Positions 49,801-62,100 of a DNA stretch of 64,000 nt are shown here, in pieces; the first letter of the stretch is position 1, and every line of letters starts with the position of its first letter. The notes beneath the pieces were generated by a model that saw only the letters and a program-made list of their open reading frames with translations, was not told the DNA's origin and did no database searches. This DNA is from Pardosa pseudoannulata (taxonomy: Eukaryota; Arthropoda; Arachnida; Araneae; Lycosidae): positions 54,584,393 through 54,648,392 of the forward strand of contig CM063501.1 in NCBI GenBank assembly GCA_032207245.1, read 5' to 3'. The translations under genes and the position numbers were made by a program.

Positions 49801-51483
49801 GTGTAAATATTTTAAATAAAGCTCCCAAAAAACACCTCTGATGACAGCATAATATGTTTTTGAGTAACAAGAAGTTTTTAACTGGTCTTAGAAAAAGTAC
49901 CCGTCTCTTATACACTCTACTAAAATTAATTTTTTGTTGCTTTCTTTAAAATTTTCTTCTCATCTCATTAGCTTTTATAATATTTTGATGACACATATTT
50001 CTCTTTAGGTAGGTATTTTACAGTAGTTAAGGAATTGTTTGGGTAAAAAAAGCCTTAATGCACTGTTCCAAAATTATGGATTTTATTTACAGATCAAATT
50101 AGTCATTTAAAGAATACGTGGTTGACTTAGAAAGTAAGTTCTCATAGACGTAATTCTTTTACTTTTGCTATTTTGATTAAAAAGTCTACAAGTTATACAT
50201 TTATATTAAAAGAGACAAAAGCCTTTTTTTAATTAAGGTTTTCTTGATAAAACTCTATTTATTTCTTTGTAGATTTTTGACAAATTTGTGATTTTACTTA
50301 AGGGCTACAATTTGAGCCACATTTTTTAGACCCTAAAATTTGCACTAAACCATTTTTCATAAAAACCGAGTTGTTTAGCAGTATACACCAAAAATGTCTG
50401 CAGTGCATTACTTTTTAATCAATTGTCAATTTTTTTATCGTATGATTAGCGTTTTTATAAAAACAAAACTGGCTATCAATTTTACTTGTGTTAAATACAA
50501 TTTATATAACACAACAATTGAAATCTGAACAGTAATTTGATAATTTTATGATTATAACTAAATACAATTCACTCTTGTGGACATGTTTCGAACAAAAAAT
50601 ATAGTTCTACTGATCTCCTACGTTTATATCAATTATAATTATCCTTGGAGTGTAATTAAAAGTTATTTCTTATCCAATTCGAATAAAGAATATAAGCTTT
50701 AATTTTTCAAATACTTAATTTTCAACTGCTTTCTGAACATGAACATAATTAATATCATTATATGAAATACCTAAGGTACTAATTTCTCAAAAAAATTAAT
50801 TAAAATAGGAAACTTTTCTTAAAAGTTGAGTTGCAAGTAGCATTATTTAAAAATACTATCAAAATAATGAATAGCTGTTAACGTTTATTTTATATTTAAC
50901 ATTTTTGAAGAAACATGATATTTCTAAATAAATTTTTTTAAACATCTTTCACAACTTAACCTTGTACAGTGTATTCATTACAATACACTGTATTAGGCTA
51001 TATTCATAATCTTGTACAGTGTATTGTACAGTTTTTTCATTATTTCAGTGTATTATTTTAAAAAATTTAAAGAAATTTGAGAAGAAGTTATAAAATAATG
51101 ATGCACTCGGAATATTTTAAAAATCCCCCCCTCCAAAAAAAATTACATCAAAGTAAAAAAATGGTTTTATAAAGTTTAAAAGTGAAAAGCACCATTAAAA
51201 ACAATTTCAATAAAAAAGAAAATGTACCATTAAAAGCAATTTCAATAAAATAATTTTTCAAGGTAAAAATCTTAAAATTTGAAACTTAACAGATTTGAAT
51301 AATTTTTAGGGTAGATTCATATACGTTTGTATCTTGCTTGATACTTTTTGATTTCCATATTTTTCCATATAGGTAAATTCTCAATTTTATTTTGGAAATC
51401 TCTTGTCTAAATGTACTTCTAATCTAAAATTACATTTGTTTTCTCTTTGAAATTTCTAAAAATTATTATAGTCCGTTGTTAGT
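46883..51483. other. Long AT-rich spacer
   Basis: 4.6 kb without a supportable gene, RNA or transposon. It includes the hairpin listed at 50965-50992. The TTTTTTTCCAGGGAG sequence near 47430 looks like a splice acceptor but no coding frame follows. Confidence 0.5.
50965..50992. repeat. Perfect 11-bp-arm hairpin
   Basis: TACAGTGTATT, a six-base loop and AATACACTGTA. A further CTTGTACAGTGTATTGTACAG copy lies at 51011-51031. Confidence 0.85.
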
Positions 51484-51545
51484 TTGGTTGGGTTTGGTTT
51501 GCAGCGCTATGGTCTACTTTTTGCTACACGAGAACTAAAGTCTGT
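51484..51545 (-). mobile_element. SINE body fragment
   Basis: The minus strand reads TTCTCGTGTAGCAAAAAGTAGACC, then a CAAACCAAACCC-like run, corresponding to the body of the SINE at 33651. The tRNA head is absent. Confidence 0.65.
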
Positions 51546-52610
51546 AGTTAATTTGAGTGAAAATACTATTACTGTACACACTTTTTATTGTACTATTCAA
51601 TGATTCTTATCTAGTAGTCTGAAAAAAAACCCTATTGGATTGATTTTTAATGAATTTTAAAGGTTATTTAAGAGAACTGCACACAGACATACAATCGAAA
51701 AATCGGAACGAAAAACTACGGCATTTCAGTAAAATAAAGTAACAAATGTTGTGAATCAATAACACAAAATTCGAGGTAATTTTAAGCTTTAAAATTACGG
51801 CAGTAATTTAATCTTAAATCAAACCTCCCTGTTGAAACTTTGGACTTTACTAGATTTACAGACTTGATCATACAAGATTTTCCAGCGATCTACTAACAGA
51901 GTTCAGCATACAGTCTACCGTTAGAGTAGATTTCAGTTTTGTTTAATTTTTGGTGACTCGCGTTATTTGTTACTGAAATCTGCTAGTTTATGTGAAATGC
52001 ATTAATTTAAAAACATTCATTTATAAATATAATATTACCATATAATATTATTATATTTTTAAATCTTCATTTATTTAAATATTTCCTTATTAAATTTATA
52101 TATTGTTTTCACATATACAATACTATTTCTTAAGTAAAAGAAAGATTTGATAATATATATATGTTTGTAATGAAAAATATTACAAATAAATCGATGATGA
52201 TAAATAAATTTGAAACCAAATTATTAATTGATATACACTACAAATTTTATCTGATAATTTTTATCATATGTTATCTGCTGATCAAAGCACATTACATATT
52301 CTCCTTTCTTTAAAAATAAAACCATGTTAAACTATCCTTAAATTTCACACATTCAAAAATTTACCAGAATATTAAAATTTAGGATTTTATTTCTATTTAA
52401 AATTTATTACAGTTTTAAATGAAAAATTACAGTTATAAATTAAAAAGTATTATTGTAAAAATATGACTATCTTTCATCATTAACGTGTTAAATTTAGTGA
52501 ATATTTGTTTCTAAGCAAGAAAATATTTTCTAATTTCTAACATGAATAAAAAAGGGAAATTAGACCCAAATAAAATCAGACAAATGGTGCTTTGCATACT
52601 TATTAACTAG
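51546..52610. other. AT-rich spacer
   Basis: Nothing recognised. Confidence 0.5.
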
Positions 52611-52648
52611 CATATATATATATATACATATACATATATTTATATATA

Positions 52649-52682
<34 letters not shown>

Positions 52683-52688
52683 AAATAC

Positions 52689-52732
<44 letters not shown>

Positions 52733-52763
52733 TATATATTATATATAAATATATATATAATTT
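52611..52763. repeat. Imperfect (TA)n microsatellite
   Basis: TA dinucleotides with TATAAATATA interruptions repeated several times. Confidence 0.95.
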
Positions 52764-53560
52764 AGTTAGAAACAAGAGTATGTGATTTTGAAAGAGTTTA
52801 TCTGATATCTCTTTTAATACCTAAATATTTTTATAAGGTTGTATCACCATATATCATGCTTGCAGAGATAAGTTCCCAAAATTAACTTTCTTGGAGCAGA
52901 CTTAAGTTTGATTTCCTTTGTACACAGCAAAAAGATAAGAAATATAGTTAAAAGATGCACAAAATATAATCATGTAATCAGAATTACAGTATTAGAAACA
53001 GAAAAATAGATAAGTTTTACTTCTTTTATTTTTTTTATACTGAGAACTTACACAGCTTTACCTTTTCTACAATCAGATGGATATAAAAATAGAAGTTGTT
53101 TCTTAGAGAATGGAGATCCGAGATCTATTTAGATAAAGGATAAAGTATAAAAAAAGATAATACTTTTTGCAAGCAAAAAGGAAGGGTATTTCTTTGTGAT
53201 ATTTCGAGAAATACGATTAGAAGAAATTGATTTTCTAAGAATACTGTTCGTTTTTCTGGTTTTATTTCAACAATTCTTTAATTTTCCTGAAAAAAATATA
53301 TTTATCTAATTTTCTGTAGTTTCATATCCGCAGCTTCACTTGTTTAGAAATTTAAAATAACTTGATTCATCTCTGAGAAAGGTATTTGAGATTCTTATTT
53401 TTGCGTTGGCGGAGCCATTTTTAAAATGAGCAAATATTCGAAAATTTAGATTGGGAGTTAAAAACTGTTGAAAAATTCTTTGATAAATGATAATTTCATA
53501 AAAACTGGATATTCATAAAACTGATGTAAAAGCGCAATATAAATCCAATAAATAATTTTC
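52764..53560. other. AT-rich spacer
   Basis: Nothing recognised. Confidence 0.5.
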
Positions 53561-53561
53561 A

Positions 53562-56500
53562 TTTAAAGCTTTTTTTTTTAATTAAAAAGGATGATTATAA
53601 AAGGTTTGAATCATAGAGATTCTAGAAATATTGGGAAATTTAATATTATACTATGTATTTTTAAGTATACGATTTTTTTATGAATTGCGTCAGTTAGCAA
53701 TTGCAGATCACAATCATCGAACTTGCCTACCAGTTGAGAACTATGCAAATGTCATTGTTGTCACCAACCATAAATATACTTTATAAAGCTTATTTTAATT
53801 AAAATGATGATTATAAAAAGTTTGAATCATAGAGATTTTAGATAAATTGGGAAGTTTAATATTGTACTATGTATTTTTAAGCCTACGATTTTTTATGCTG
53901 TGGAAGAGGAATTGCGTCATTTACCAATTGCAGATCACAATAATCGAACTTGCCTACCAGTTAAGAAATATGCAAATGTTCTTGTTGAAGGTACGTTGGC
54001 ACCAGCCATAAATAGACTTTGTAAAGCTTGTTTTAATTAAATAGTATGTTTATAAAAAGTTTGAATCATAGAGATTCTAGAAAAATTGGGAAATTTAATG
54101 TTGTTCTATGTACTTTTAAGTCTATGCTTTTTATGCTGTGGGGGCTGAATTGCGTCAGTTAGCAATCGCAGATCACAATCATCGAACTTGCCTACCAGTT
54201 GAGAACAATGCAAATGTTCTTGTTGGAGGTACGTTGGCACCAACCATAAATAGAACAATTTGTCGCAACGTCACGAACTACTATAATGTCCTTTCAATTC
54301 ATTTTTTATGTTTACAACAGCCAATAGTCAAACAATAAACTGCTCTTCCGTTTGAAACTAAAGCCAGAAATGTCGTAAGTTGAGATGTGCCCTACTGCGT
54401 GAAATCGCCTTATAGACTTTGAAAAGCTTATTTCGATTAAAAAGGATGATTATAAAAAGTTTAAATCCTAGATATTGTAGAAAAATTATGAAATTTAATA
54501 TTGTAATATGTATTTTTAAGTCTATGATCTTTTATGTTGTGGTGGCTGAATTGCTTCAGTTAGCAATCGCAAATTACAATCATGGAACTTGCTTACTAGT
54601 TGAGAACCAGTCAAATGTCATTGTTGGATGTGAGTTGGCACCAACCATAAATGGACCTTGTTCAGCTTATTTTAATTAAAAAGTATTATTATAAAATATT
54701 TGAATCATAAAGATTCTACAAAAATTGGGAAATTTAATATTGTACGAAGTATTTTTACGTATTCGATGTTTTATACTAGGGGGGTGGTGGTGGCTGAATT
54801 GCTTCGATTATCAATCGCAGATCACAATCATTGAACTTGCCTACCAGTGTAGAAGTATGCAAATATCATTGTTGGAGGTGCTTTGGCCCCACCCATAAAT
54901 AGATTTTGTAAAGCTTATTTTAATTAAAAAAGGTTGATTATAAAAAGTTTGAATCCCAGAGATTCTAGAAAAATAGGGAATTTTAATATTTTACTACGTA
55001 TTTTTAAGTATATGATTTTTTTATGCTGTGGGGGCTGAATTGCGTCAGTTAGCAATCGCAGATCACAATCATCGAACTTTCCTACCAGTTGAGAACTAGG
55101 CAAATGCCATTGTTAGAGTTGCCTTGGCACCAACTATAAATATGCTTTGTAAAGCTTATTTTAATTAAAAAGGATGATTATAAAAAGTTTGAATCATAGA
55201 GATTCTACAAAAATTTTGAAATTTAATATTGTACGAAGTATTTTTACGTCTACTATGTTTTATGCTATGGGGGCTGAATTGCTTCAGTTAGCAATCGCAG
55301 ATCACAATCATCGAACTTGCCTACCAGTTGAGACCCATGCAAATGTCATTGTTGGAGGGCCGTTGGAACCAACCTTAAATAGACATTGTAAAGCTTATTT
55401 TAATTAAAAACTATGATTATAAAAAGTTTGAATCATAGAGATTCTAGAAAAATTGGGAAGTTTAATATTGCACTATGTATTTTTAAGTCTACGTTTTTTT
55501 ATGCTGTGGGGCTAAATTGCGTCAGTTAACAATTATCGAACTTGCCTACCAATTGTGAACTATGCAAATGTCCTTGTTGGAGGTGCTTTGGCACCAACCA
55601 TAAATAGACTTTGTAAAGCTTATTTTAATTAAAAAGGATGATTATAAAAAGTTTGAATCCCAGAGATTCTAGAAAAATTGGGAATTTTAATATTGTACTA
55701 TGTATTTTTATGTATATGATTTTTTTATGCTGTGGGGGCTGAATTGCTTCAGTTAGCAATCGCAGATCACAATCATCTAACTTGCCTACCAGTTGAAAAC
55801 TATGCAAATGTCATTGTTGGAAGTTGCGTTGGCATCAACCATAAATAAACTTTATAAAGCTTATTTTAACTAAAAAGTATGATTATAAAAAGTTTGAATG
55901 ATAGAGATTCTAGAAAAATAAGGAATTTTAATATTTTACTACGTATTTTTAAGTATATGATTTTTTTATGCTGTGGGGGCTGAATTGCGTCAGTTAATAA
56001 TTGCAGATCACAATAATCGAACTTGCCTACCAGTTGTGAACTATATAAATGTCCTTGTTGGAGGTGCTTTGGTACCAACTATAAATAGACTTTGTAAATC
56101 TTATTTTAATTAAAAAGTATGATTATAGAAAGTTTGAATCATAGAGATTCTAGAAAAATTGGGAAATTTAACTTTGTACTATGTATTTTTAAGTCTACGT
56201 TTTTATGCTGTGGGGGCTAAATTGCGTCAGTTAGGAATCGCAGATCACAATCATGGAACTTGCCTACCAATTGAAAACTATTCATATGTCCTAGTTGGAG
56301 GTGCCTTGGCACCAACCATAAATAGATTTAATAAAGCTTATTTTAATTAAAAAGGATGATTATAAAAAAATTGAATCATAGAGATTCTAGAAAAGTTGGG
56401 AAATTTAATATTGTGCTATGTATTTTTAAGTCTACGACTTTTTGTATGCTGTGGGGCTGAATTGCGTCAGTTACACAGATCACAATCATCAAACTTGCCT

Positions 56501-56578
56501 ACCAGCTGAACACTGCAAATGTCATTCTTGAAGGGGAGTTGGCACCAAATATAAAGAGATATTGTAAAGCTTCAGTAG
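53562..56578 (+). repeat. Tandem array, about 240 bp unit, 12 copies, GC-richer core
   Basis: The marker GCAGATCACAATCATCGAAC-like block falls at about 53704, 53931, 54169, 54569, 54818, 55058, 55299, 55530 (deleted form), 55762, 56005, 56241 and 56477. Each unit has an AT-rich half (GATTATAAAAAGTTTGAATC, AGAGATTCTAGAAAAATTGGG) and a GC-richer half (TGCTGTGGGGGCTGAATTGC, CTTGCCTACCAGTTGAGAAC, GGTGCGTTGGCACCAACC, which can fold). The GC-richer half is open in one frame in many units. One unit carries a 157-base insertion (54255-54411). Confidence 0.92.
54250..54416. mobile_element. 157-bp insertion with ATAGA duplication in one satellite unit
   Basis: ATAGA at 54250-54254 and again at 54412-54416 bracket sequence absent from the other eleven units. 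The ends (CGCAACGTCACGAACTACT and, reversed, GCGATTTCACGCAGTAGG) are weakly inverted relatives. A small non-autonomous transposon is likely; the superfamily is not identified. Confidence 0.55.
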
Positions 56579-57245
56579 GTCGCCTTCTATTTTTTATCAT
56601 TGTACATGTGGTGGCTTAAGCTGTTTTGTTATTTTGTTAAGTAAAGTTATTTATTTAAGTACGTTTTATTTTATTTTTTGATACGCGTTCAATTTGAAAT
56701 CACATTGCAGATTATTTAAAAGGATAAATCTTGAAATTGCTTGGTTCCCAAAGTGTAATATTTTCTTAGTTATATCTAAGTAGTAAATAAAGACAATTTA
56801 AAATAGTTTTAGTAAATAGGACTTTAAGAAAGTAAGTTATAATAGCATATTCTAATTTTAAATATCTTTATTTATCACTTAGAAATGTAAAATGATTCAG
56901 CTTTTTTATTCCCTCTTTCTTTAACAAAGCCATTTCTAATGTGCGTGAAATTGCAAAAATTTAAATTTTAAATTAAAAACTACAAAAGAATATTTTGATA
57001 AGGAGTTTTTACATTAACTTTGATAGTAGTCGGATTGGTAAATACATATAAAAAGGTTCCTTACAAATTCAACACATATATTTTGTGTAATTATGATTTA
57101 CACAGTTATGATACACATATCTATTTTAATAGAAGATATATTAATATGAACGTCAGAGCAAATACGATAAAAAAAGTGTGAATGTTTAAATTTATATATC
57201 TATTTCCAAGTCTATCACATTTTGTGAAATAAATATCTACTTATT
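56579..57245. other. AT-rich spacer
   Basis: Nothing recognised. Confidence 0.5.
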
Positions 57246-57680
57246 AAATATCTAGGTAGATAGAAAATAACGACAAATAATAATAATTTAAAACAGTAAT
57301 TAATAATAATAATAGTAATTGAGAATAGTAAGTAGGGGTATTAAGAGTAATTTCAAATAGTAACTTATTAAAAGGTAAAGAGTAATTTCAAATAGTAACT
57401 TATTAAAAGGTAAAGAGTAATTTAAAATAGTAATTTATTAAATTGTAAATAGTTATAGTAGCAATTTATAACAATAGTAAATAATAATTAGTAATATTAA
57501 TAGTAATTTAAAATAGTAATTTAAAATATTGTAAATATTTATAGTAGCAATTTATAACAATAGTGTTTAAAATAATAATTAGTAATAATAAAAGTCTAAG
57601 TAGTTTAAAATAATAATAGTAATAGTAATATAAAATAATAATTAGTAATAATAGTAATGGTAATTTAAATCAACTAGTAG
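57246..57680. repeat. Low-complexity (TAA/TAG)-rich block with short direct repeats
   Basis: AATAGTAATTTAAAATAGTAAT-like units and an exact repeat of the AGAGTAATTTCAAATAGTAACT-type phrase near 57345 and 57385. Confidence 0.8.
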
Positions 57681-58573
57681 TGATTTTGCAATAACTTTAT
57701 TCATTTTTACGAAGGCCGGAAGAATTCAGCTTCGTTATTTTTGAGTTAAAAGATCCAGTTTTGAAAACAGTAAAAATACAAAATTAAAATTTGAAACTAT
57801 AAACTGTAAAAAAATGAAATTTCTTTTAATTAAAAATATGACTATGATAGATTCAGCGATAATTACGGCAGACAGAATGGGAACTCTGATATTTGCATGT
57901 TTTTGCATAAGTATGTGACCTTTTATGTAATTTATTTTAGAATTCAAATTTCTTTTAATTTAAAATAGATAAAAATGTAAGCTTTAAGAACAATTACAAC
58001 ATGAAAAGCTTGAACTTTGATATTTACATATTTTTATTCAAGTTTATCACATTTTATGGAATATTTTCTGTAAAGCTCTATAGAGTAATCTTTAATATCT
58101 GTATATAAGCTATAAAATTTGACAATGTATAGACAAATTGTCCCATAGATAGTCGTAAAAGAGATTAAAAAGCCTAGAATATCAGAAACACATGGGTATA
58201 TGCTTATTGCTTGGTCGATAGAGTTTCATAATGTGGCCATTTCAATAGTAGAATTGTAGATTTAAAGACTGGTCCCCAGGTCCACAAGTAATCCCCAAAG
58301 GTAGTTTATGGTTGCAAATGCCATGGTGGTCTGGTATATCCCCATTCACTGTCGAACTTTATTTAGAACATTATTTCTGCTGTTTGTACAAACTACTGCA
58401 ATAGTGCAGGATTTTCAAGATTTTTTACATCAATACATTCAATTTCAAATTAAGTTAATCATTAGTTTTTACTGTTGATACAAAATTTTAGAATTGTAGA
58501 TTTTTATTCAGCAGATGAGTAATGAATTTTATTGTATCATTTGGATTTATAAACAAACGGTAAGTAAAATTAT
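57681..58573. other. AT-rich spacer
   Basis: Mostly empty. A GC-richer patch at 58260-58360 (CTGGTCCCCAGGTCCAC region) has no recognised identity. Confidence 0.45.
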
Positions 58574-58928
58574 TTAACCCCTTAATGCACAGTTATTTTG
58601 AAAAAGGCCGTCAAAAAATCAATTTTTTAATATAAAAAACACAATTTAGAAAATTACATAACATATACAATTTTTGAATTTAGAAAAAATATATATTTTA
58701 TACTTGAATAAGTAAGTGTTATAGATTACATTCCCATGTAAATGATAAATATCAATAAAACGATTAATTATTTTTCTTTCACATTGTTATTTTCAATTCT
58801 CGATTGCATTCGAGTGTGAAAAATTATAGCAACATAAAATACAACGCCGCTCGAATTATCTCGAGTGTGCACAGTTTGGAAAGTTTAGCGTGCTGGAGTT
58901 AACTCGAACGTGCACCTTAAGGGGTTAA
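58574..58928 (-). mobile_element. piggyBac-like MITE, short copy
   Basis: TTAA-flanked (58574-58577 and 58925-58928) with CCCCTTAATGCAC at the left and TGCACCTTAAGGGG at the right. It is the reverse complement of the element at 11084-11750, with matching subterminal sequence through the TCGAGATAATTCGAG-like palindrome and the TTCAATTCTCGATTGCATTCGA-type block. Relative to that copy it lacks about 250 internal bases and the long TA tract. Confidence 0.75.
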
Positions 58929-58929
58929 A

Positions 58930-59018
58930 GTATTACAACGCCAATGCGGAGAATCGAAACAAAGACCTCGTATGCGGAAGCTTAATGTGTTACCTCTACG
59001 ATACAAAAGCCAGGGGTA
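58930..59018 (-). pseudogene. tRNA-like remnant or SINE head
   Basis: On the minus strand TCGTAGAGGTAACACA resembles an A box, AAGCTTCCGCATACGAGG sits at the anticodon position and TGTTTCGATTCTCC resembles a B box. The acceptor stem is not clearly paired. It lies two bases past the MITE end. Confidence 0.4.
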
Positions 59019-59835
59019 AAAGAGTTTAAAACGCTATTAAAATTCGTGAATAATAGTTGTTCACTGTATTTTAATTGTGTGTTAAGTTAGTTTAGATCCA
59101 TCGAGAACATTTATATAACACTCTATGAATCTAATAAAATGTTGATTTTAAAGAATCAAATATCAGAAAATTAATATTCTGCGAATATATCTTTATTGAA
59201 CAGTTTTAACTATATGATATGAAGATGGTGATTTTAAGAAATTATTTATGCATTTTTAAGTTTAAAAGAAATTTAAATATACTGTAGTACAAAAATACGG
59301 GCTTCATCCGTAAAACATTTTATATGCTTTAATGTTTGAGCAGTTAGTGCTTTTATTATACTCAACTTTTAGTATACGTAAAAGAGTATCGAAAACATTA
59401 GTAATTTAATTTACGTAGTTTTTATCTAAGTTACTAAAGATACATTTAAAGCTAACTGATTAGGCATAACATAAAATTTTTTTAAAGGTATTTTATTGTA
59501 AGGAATAAGTATTGCGATTTATTATAAGGAATTAGTATTAGAAGATTCAAAGAGTTCTAAAATTCCAACTTTTTGCAGTGAATACTATATCTGTATTAAC
59601 AGTTTGGTTATCAGATTGTAAAACATATTCTAAACCTGTGTTCTTGAAAATATATTTTGAACATCGTTATATTTTTATACATAGTTTTTTTTCAAGCATT
59701 AAATTTATAAAACTTGTTGAGAAAGAAAATGTGCTCATGTAAAAAATTTGGAGTATATAAATAAGAGTATGAGAGTTATGGAAAAATTTCAGACAGACAT
59801 GAACTCTCTCTGGAACTGCTCGAAATTTATGCATA
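59019..59835. other. AT-rich spacer
   Basis: Nothing recognised. Confidence 0.5.
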
Positions 59836-59846
59836 TATATACTTAC

Positions 59847-59877
<31 letters not shown>

Positions 59878-59887
59878 TATATATATT

Positions 59888-59969
<82 letters not shown>

Positions 59970-59979
59970 TATATATATA

Positions 59980-60046
<67 letters not shown>
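59836..60046. repeat. Compound (TA)n(AC)n(TA)n microsatellite
   Basis: TA tract, a TATACACAC block with about 15 AC units near 59897-59928, then TA with TATAAATATA interruptions. Confidence 0.96.
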
Positions 60047-60047
<1 letters not shown>

Positions 60048-60280
60048 CGTGTTCCAGTGGTAAGGCGAATGGACGAAACAGTCTCTCTTGGTAAATCATC
60101 TCTCTTTTTAATATAGAGTTTCGTTTAAAGGCTTCGCTTGTGCGTGGAGTGGGTTGACAGCTCTACGCCTAAGCTCTAACTGGCTAGAATCGGTTTGCAT
60201 ACTCATCAAATTCCTTCAAAATGTTTCCGCCTGACCGGATGATCCTAAAAGCTTACGCGAGCGTGTTTTTTCATTTATTT
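60047..60280. other. GC-richer block of unknown identity
   Basis: The composition change is abrupt after the microsatellite (GTGTTCCAGTGG) and lasts about 220 bases, with GTGGAGTGGGTTGACAGC and GCGAGCGTG. It is probably a repeat fragment; no tRNA boxes, frame or ends were recognised. Confidence 0.35.
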
Positions 60281-61619
60281 TGTTATTTCGGAAGAGTTCA
60301 CAACTTTTAAAATGTTCACAACTCGCTTAATTTATATGTATACAACTATGTTGGTTTGAGGCTCCCTTGGACTAGGAGAAGTTTTAAGAAATCGTGTAAC
60401 GAAATTTACACAATTTCCCTAATTACGATTTCCTTTGCTTAAAGTGACATAGTCGGTGAAAATCCTGGTATGGAGGTGTGTATACACTCTCCTCTGAGTT
60501 GGGCAGCATATATATGTATATATATATATATATATTTAAGAATTAATAACTTTTAAATTGAAGTCTTTACTCTGAAAGTACATACACTTTTTGCCAAATT
60601 ATATTTATAGCGCTAATAATGTATTAAATTTTTAAGCGGACTGGTAAAAAAGGTTAAATTTATCACAAAAACCCACCCCTCTTATATACGAATTTATAAA
60701 ACGATTTTTCTTTTGATTTTCATGTGAAAATTGAGTGAGAAAGTTAAAACGAAATGAACTAGTTCCGAAATTAATCCGCCTTCTTAAGTAGGTTAAATTT
60801 CATTAAATGTTGCATTTCTTCAAACAAAACATTAGTCTCATTTCCTATTTAAAATGTGCCTTTCTTACGAAATATATCAAATATATCCATCTTGAACTAG
60901 AACCATTTTTGAGAAGTTGTAATTAATTGGGGAAATTCGTATTAAGTTTCAGTTCCTGTTAGAATAGGATTAAATAATGTACTAAATTTATTATTGTATA
61001 GCACAATACATTAAGATATAAATATATGTATATATAGAGGGTCGTTAGAAGGTAGAAGTTGGATTGAAATGCCGATTGTTTTTCAGTTATAAATAACTTT
61101 GAAATATTAAAATGGACCTTTCGTCTTGTTTGGCCCAAGAGAATTTTTCAGCGTTCAGGCTGTGAATGATTAATGTACATGAAAAGGTTTCGGTAACAAA
61201 TTGGATAGGTCTTTTTTTTTTTTGCTGCCCTGTGTGCTATGATAAATGATTGTTGATTCTAAGAAAATTCATGCAAGAAAAATTGTCTACCCACAAAATT
61301 CGATTATCAGAAAAGGGGAAAGCATTATAAATTATTACACATTTAAATCAAGTTAAGGCCATGTTATTTCCTTGGCATGTTCAAGATTAAAGTATCCTTT
61401 CCATATCATGGTGAAAACTTAAATCACCAATGGACAGGTGAAATACTGTTTGGAAGTATTTTAAAGATATTTGAAGTCTTTTCTTATAAAACAAGGAATA
61501 ACAGCTAGTGATTGAGTTTTATTTTCTTTCATCTGATAGATAATATTACCACTTAAACAAATCATTGCAAGCTTGAACGAGCAAAAAAATGTTTAAAGTA
61601 ATAAAATCTTTTTTATAGT
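60281..61619. other. AT-rich spacer
   Basis: A short (TA)n at 60510-60536 and otherwise nothing recognised. Confidence 0.5.
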
Positions 61620-61720
61620 TCGGAATCGGCTTTAAACTGTAGGTCCCGGTCTCATTAGCCCTCGTGTTGCAAAAAGTAGACCGTAGCACTCCAAACCAAA
61701 CCAAACCAAACCAAACCTTT
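61620..61720 (+). mobile_element. SINE body fragment with (CCAAA)n tail
   Basis: TCGGAATCGGCTTTAAACTG, GTAGGTCCCGGTCTCATTAG and GCAAAAAGTAGACCGTAGCA match the SINE at 33651, followed by CCAAA pentamers. The tRNA head is missing. Confidence 0.7.
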
Positions 61721-62100
61721 TTATAAATTCTAAGATTAAGCAGTGAAAACTCTTGTCATATTCTCCTAATTTTACTGTTACACTCATGGATTCTCAGTCT
61801 ACCTATCGTTTAAATGCATACACAAACATACATGGTGTTTCGAAAATGACCGGTATGTTTGAAAATTCATTAAAACTAGCCTTCGTGTTGCAAAAAGTAG
61901 ACCATAGCACTCCAAACCAAACCAAACCAAACCAAACCTTTTTATAAATTCTAAGATTAAGCAGTGAAAGCTCTTGTCATATTCTCCTATATTTTACTGT
62001 TACACTCATAGTTTATCAGTCTACGTATCGTTTAAATGCATACACAAACATACAGGGTGTTTAAAAAATGACCGGTATAATTGAAAATTCAATAAAGACT
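61657..62100 (+). repeat. Direct tandem duplication of about 222 bp
   Basis: Copy 1 (61657-61877) and copy 2 (61878-62100) both run from the SINE word AGCC(C/T)TCGTGTTGC, through the CCAAA tail and TTTAAATGCATACACAAACA, into the first about 48 bases of the Tc1/mariner-like element. Confidence 0.85.
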
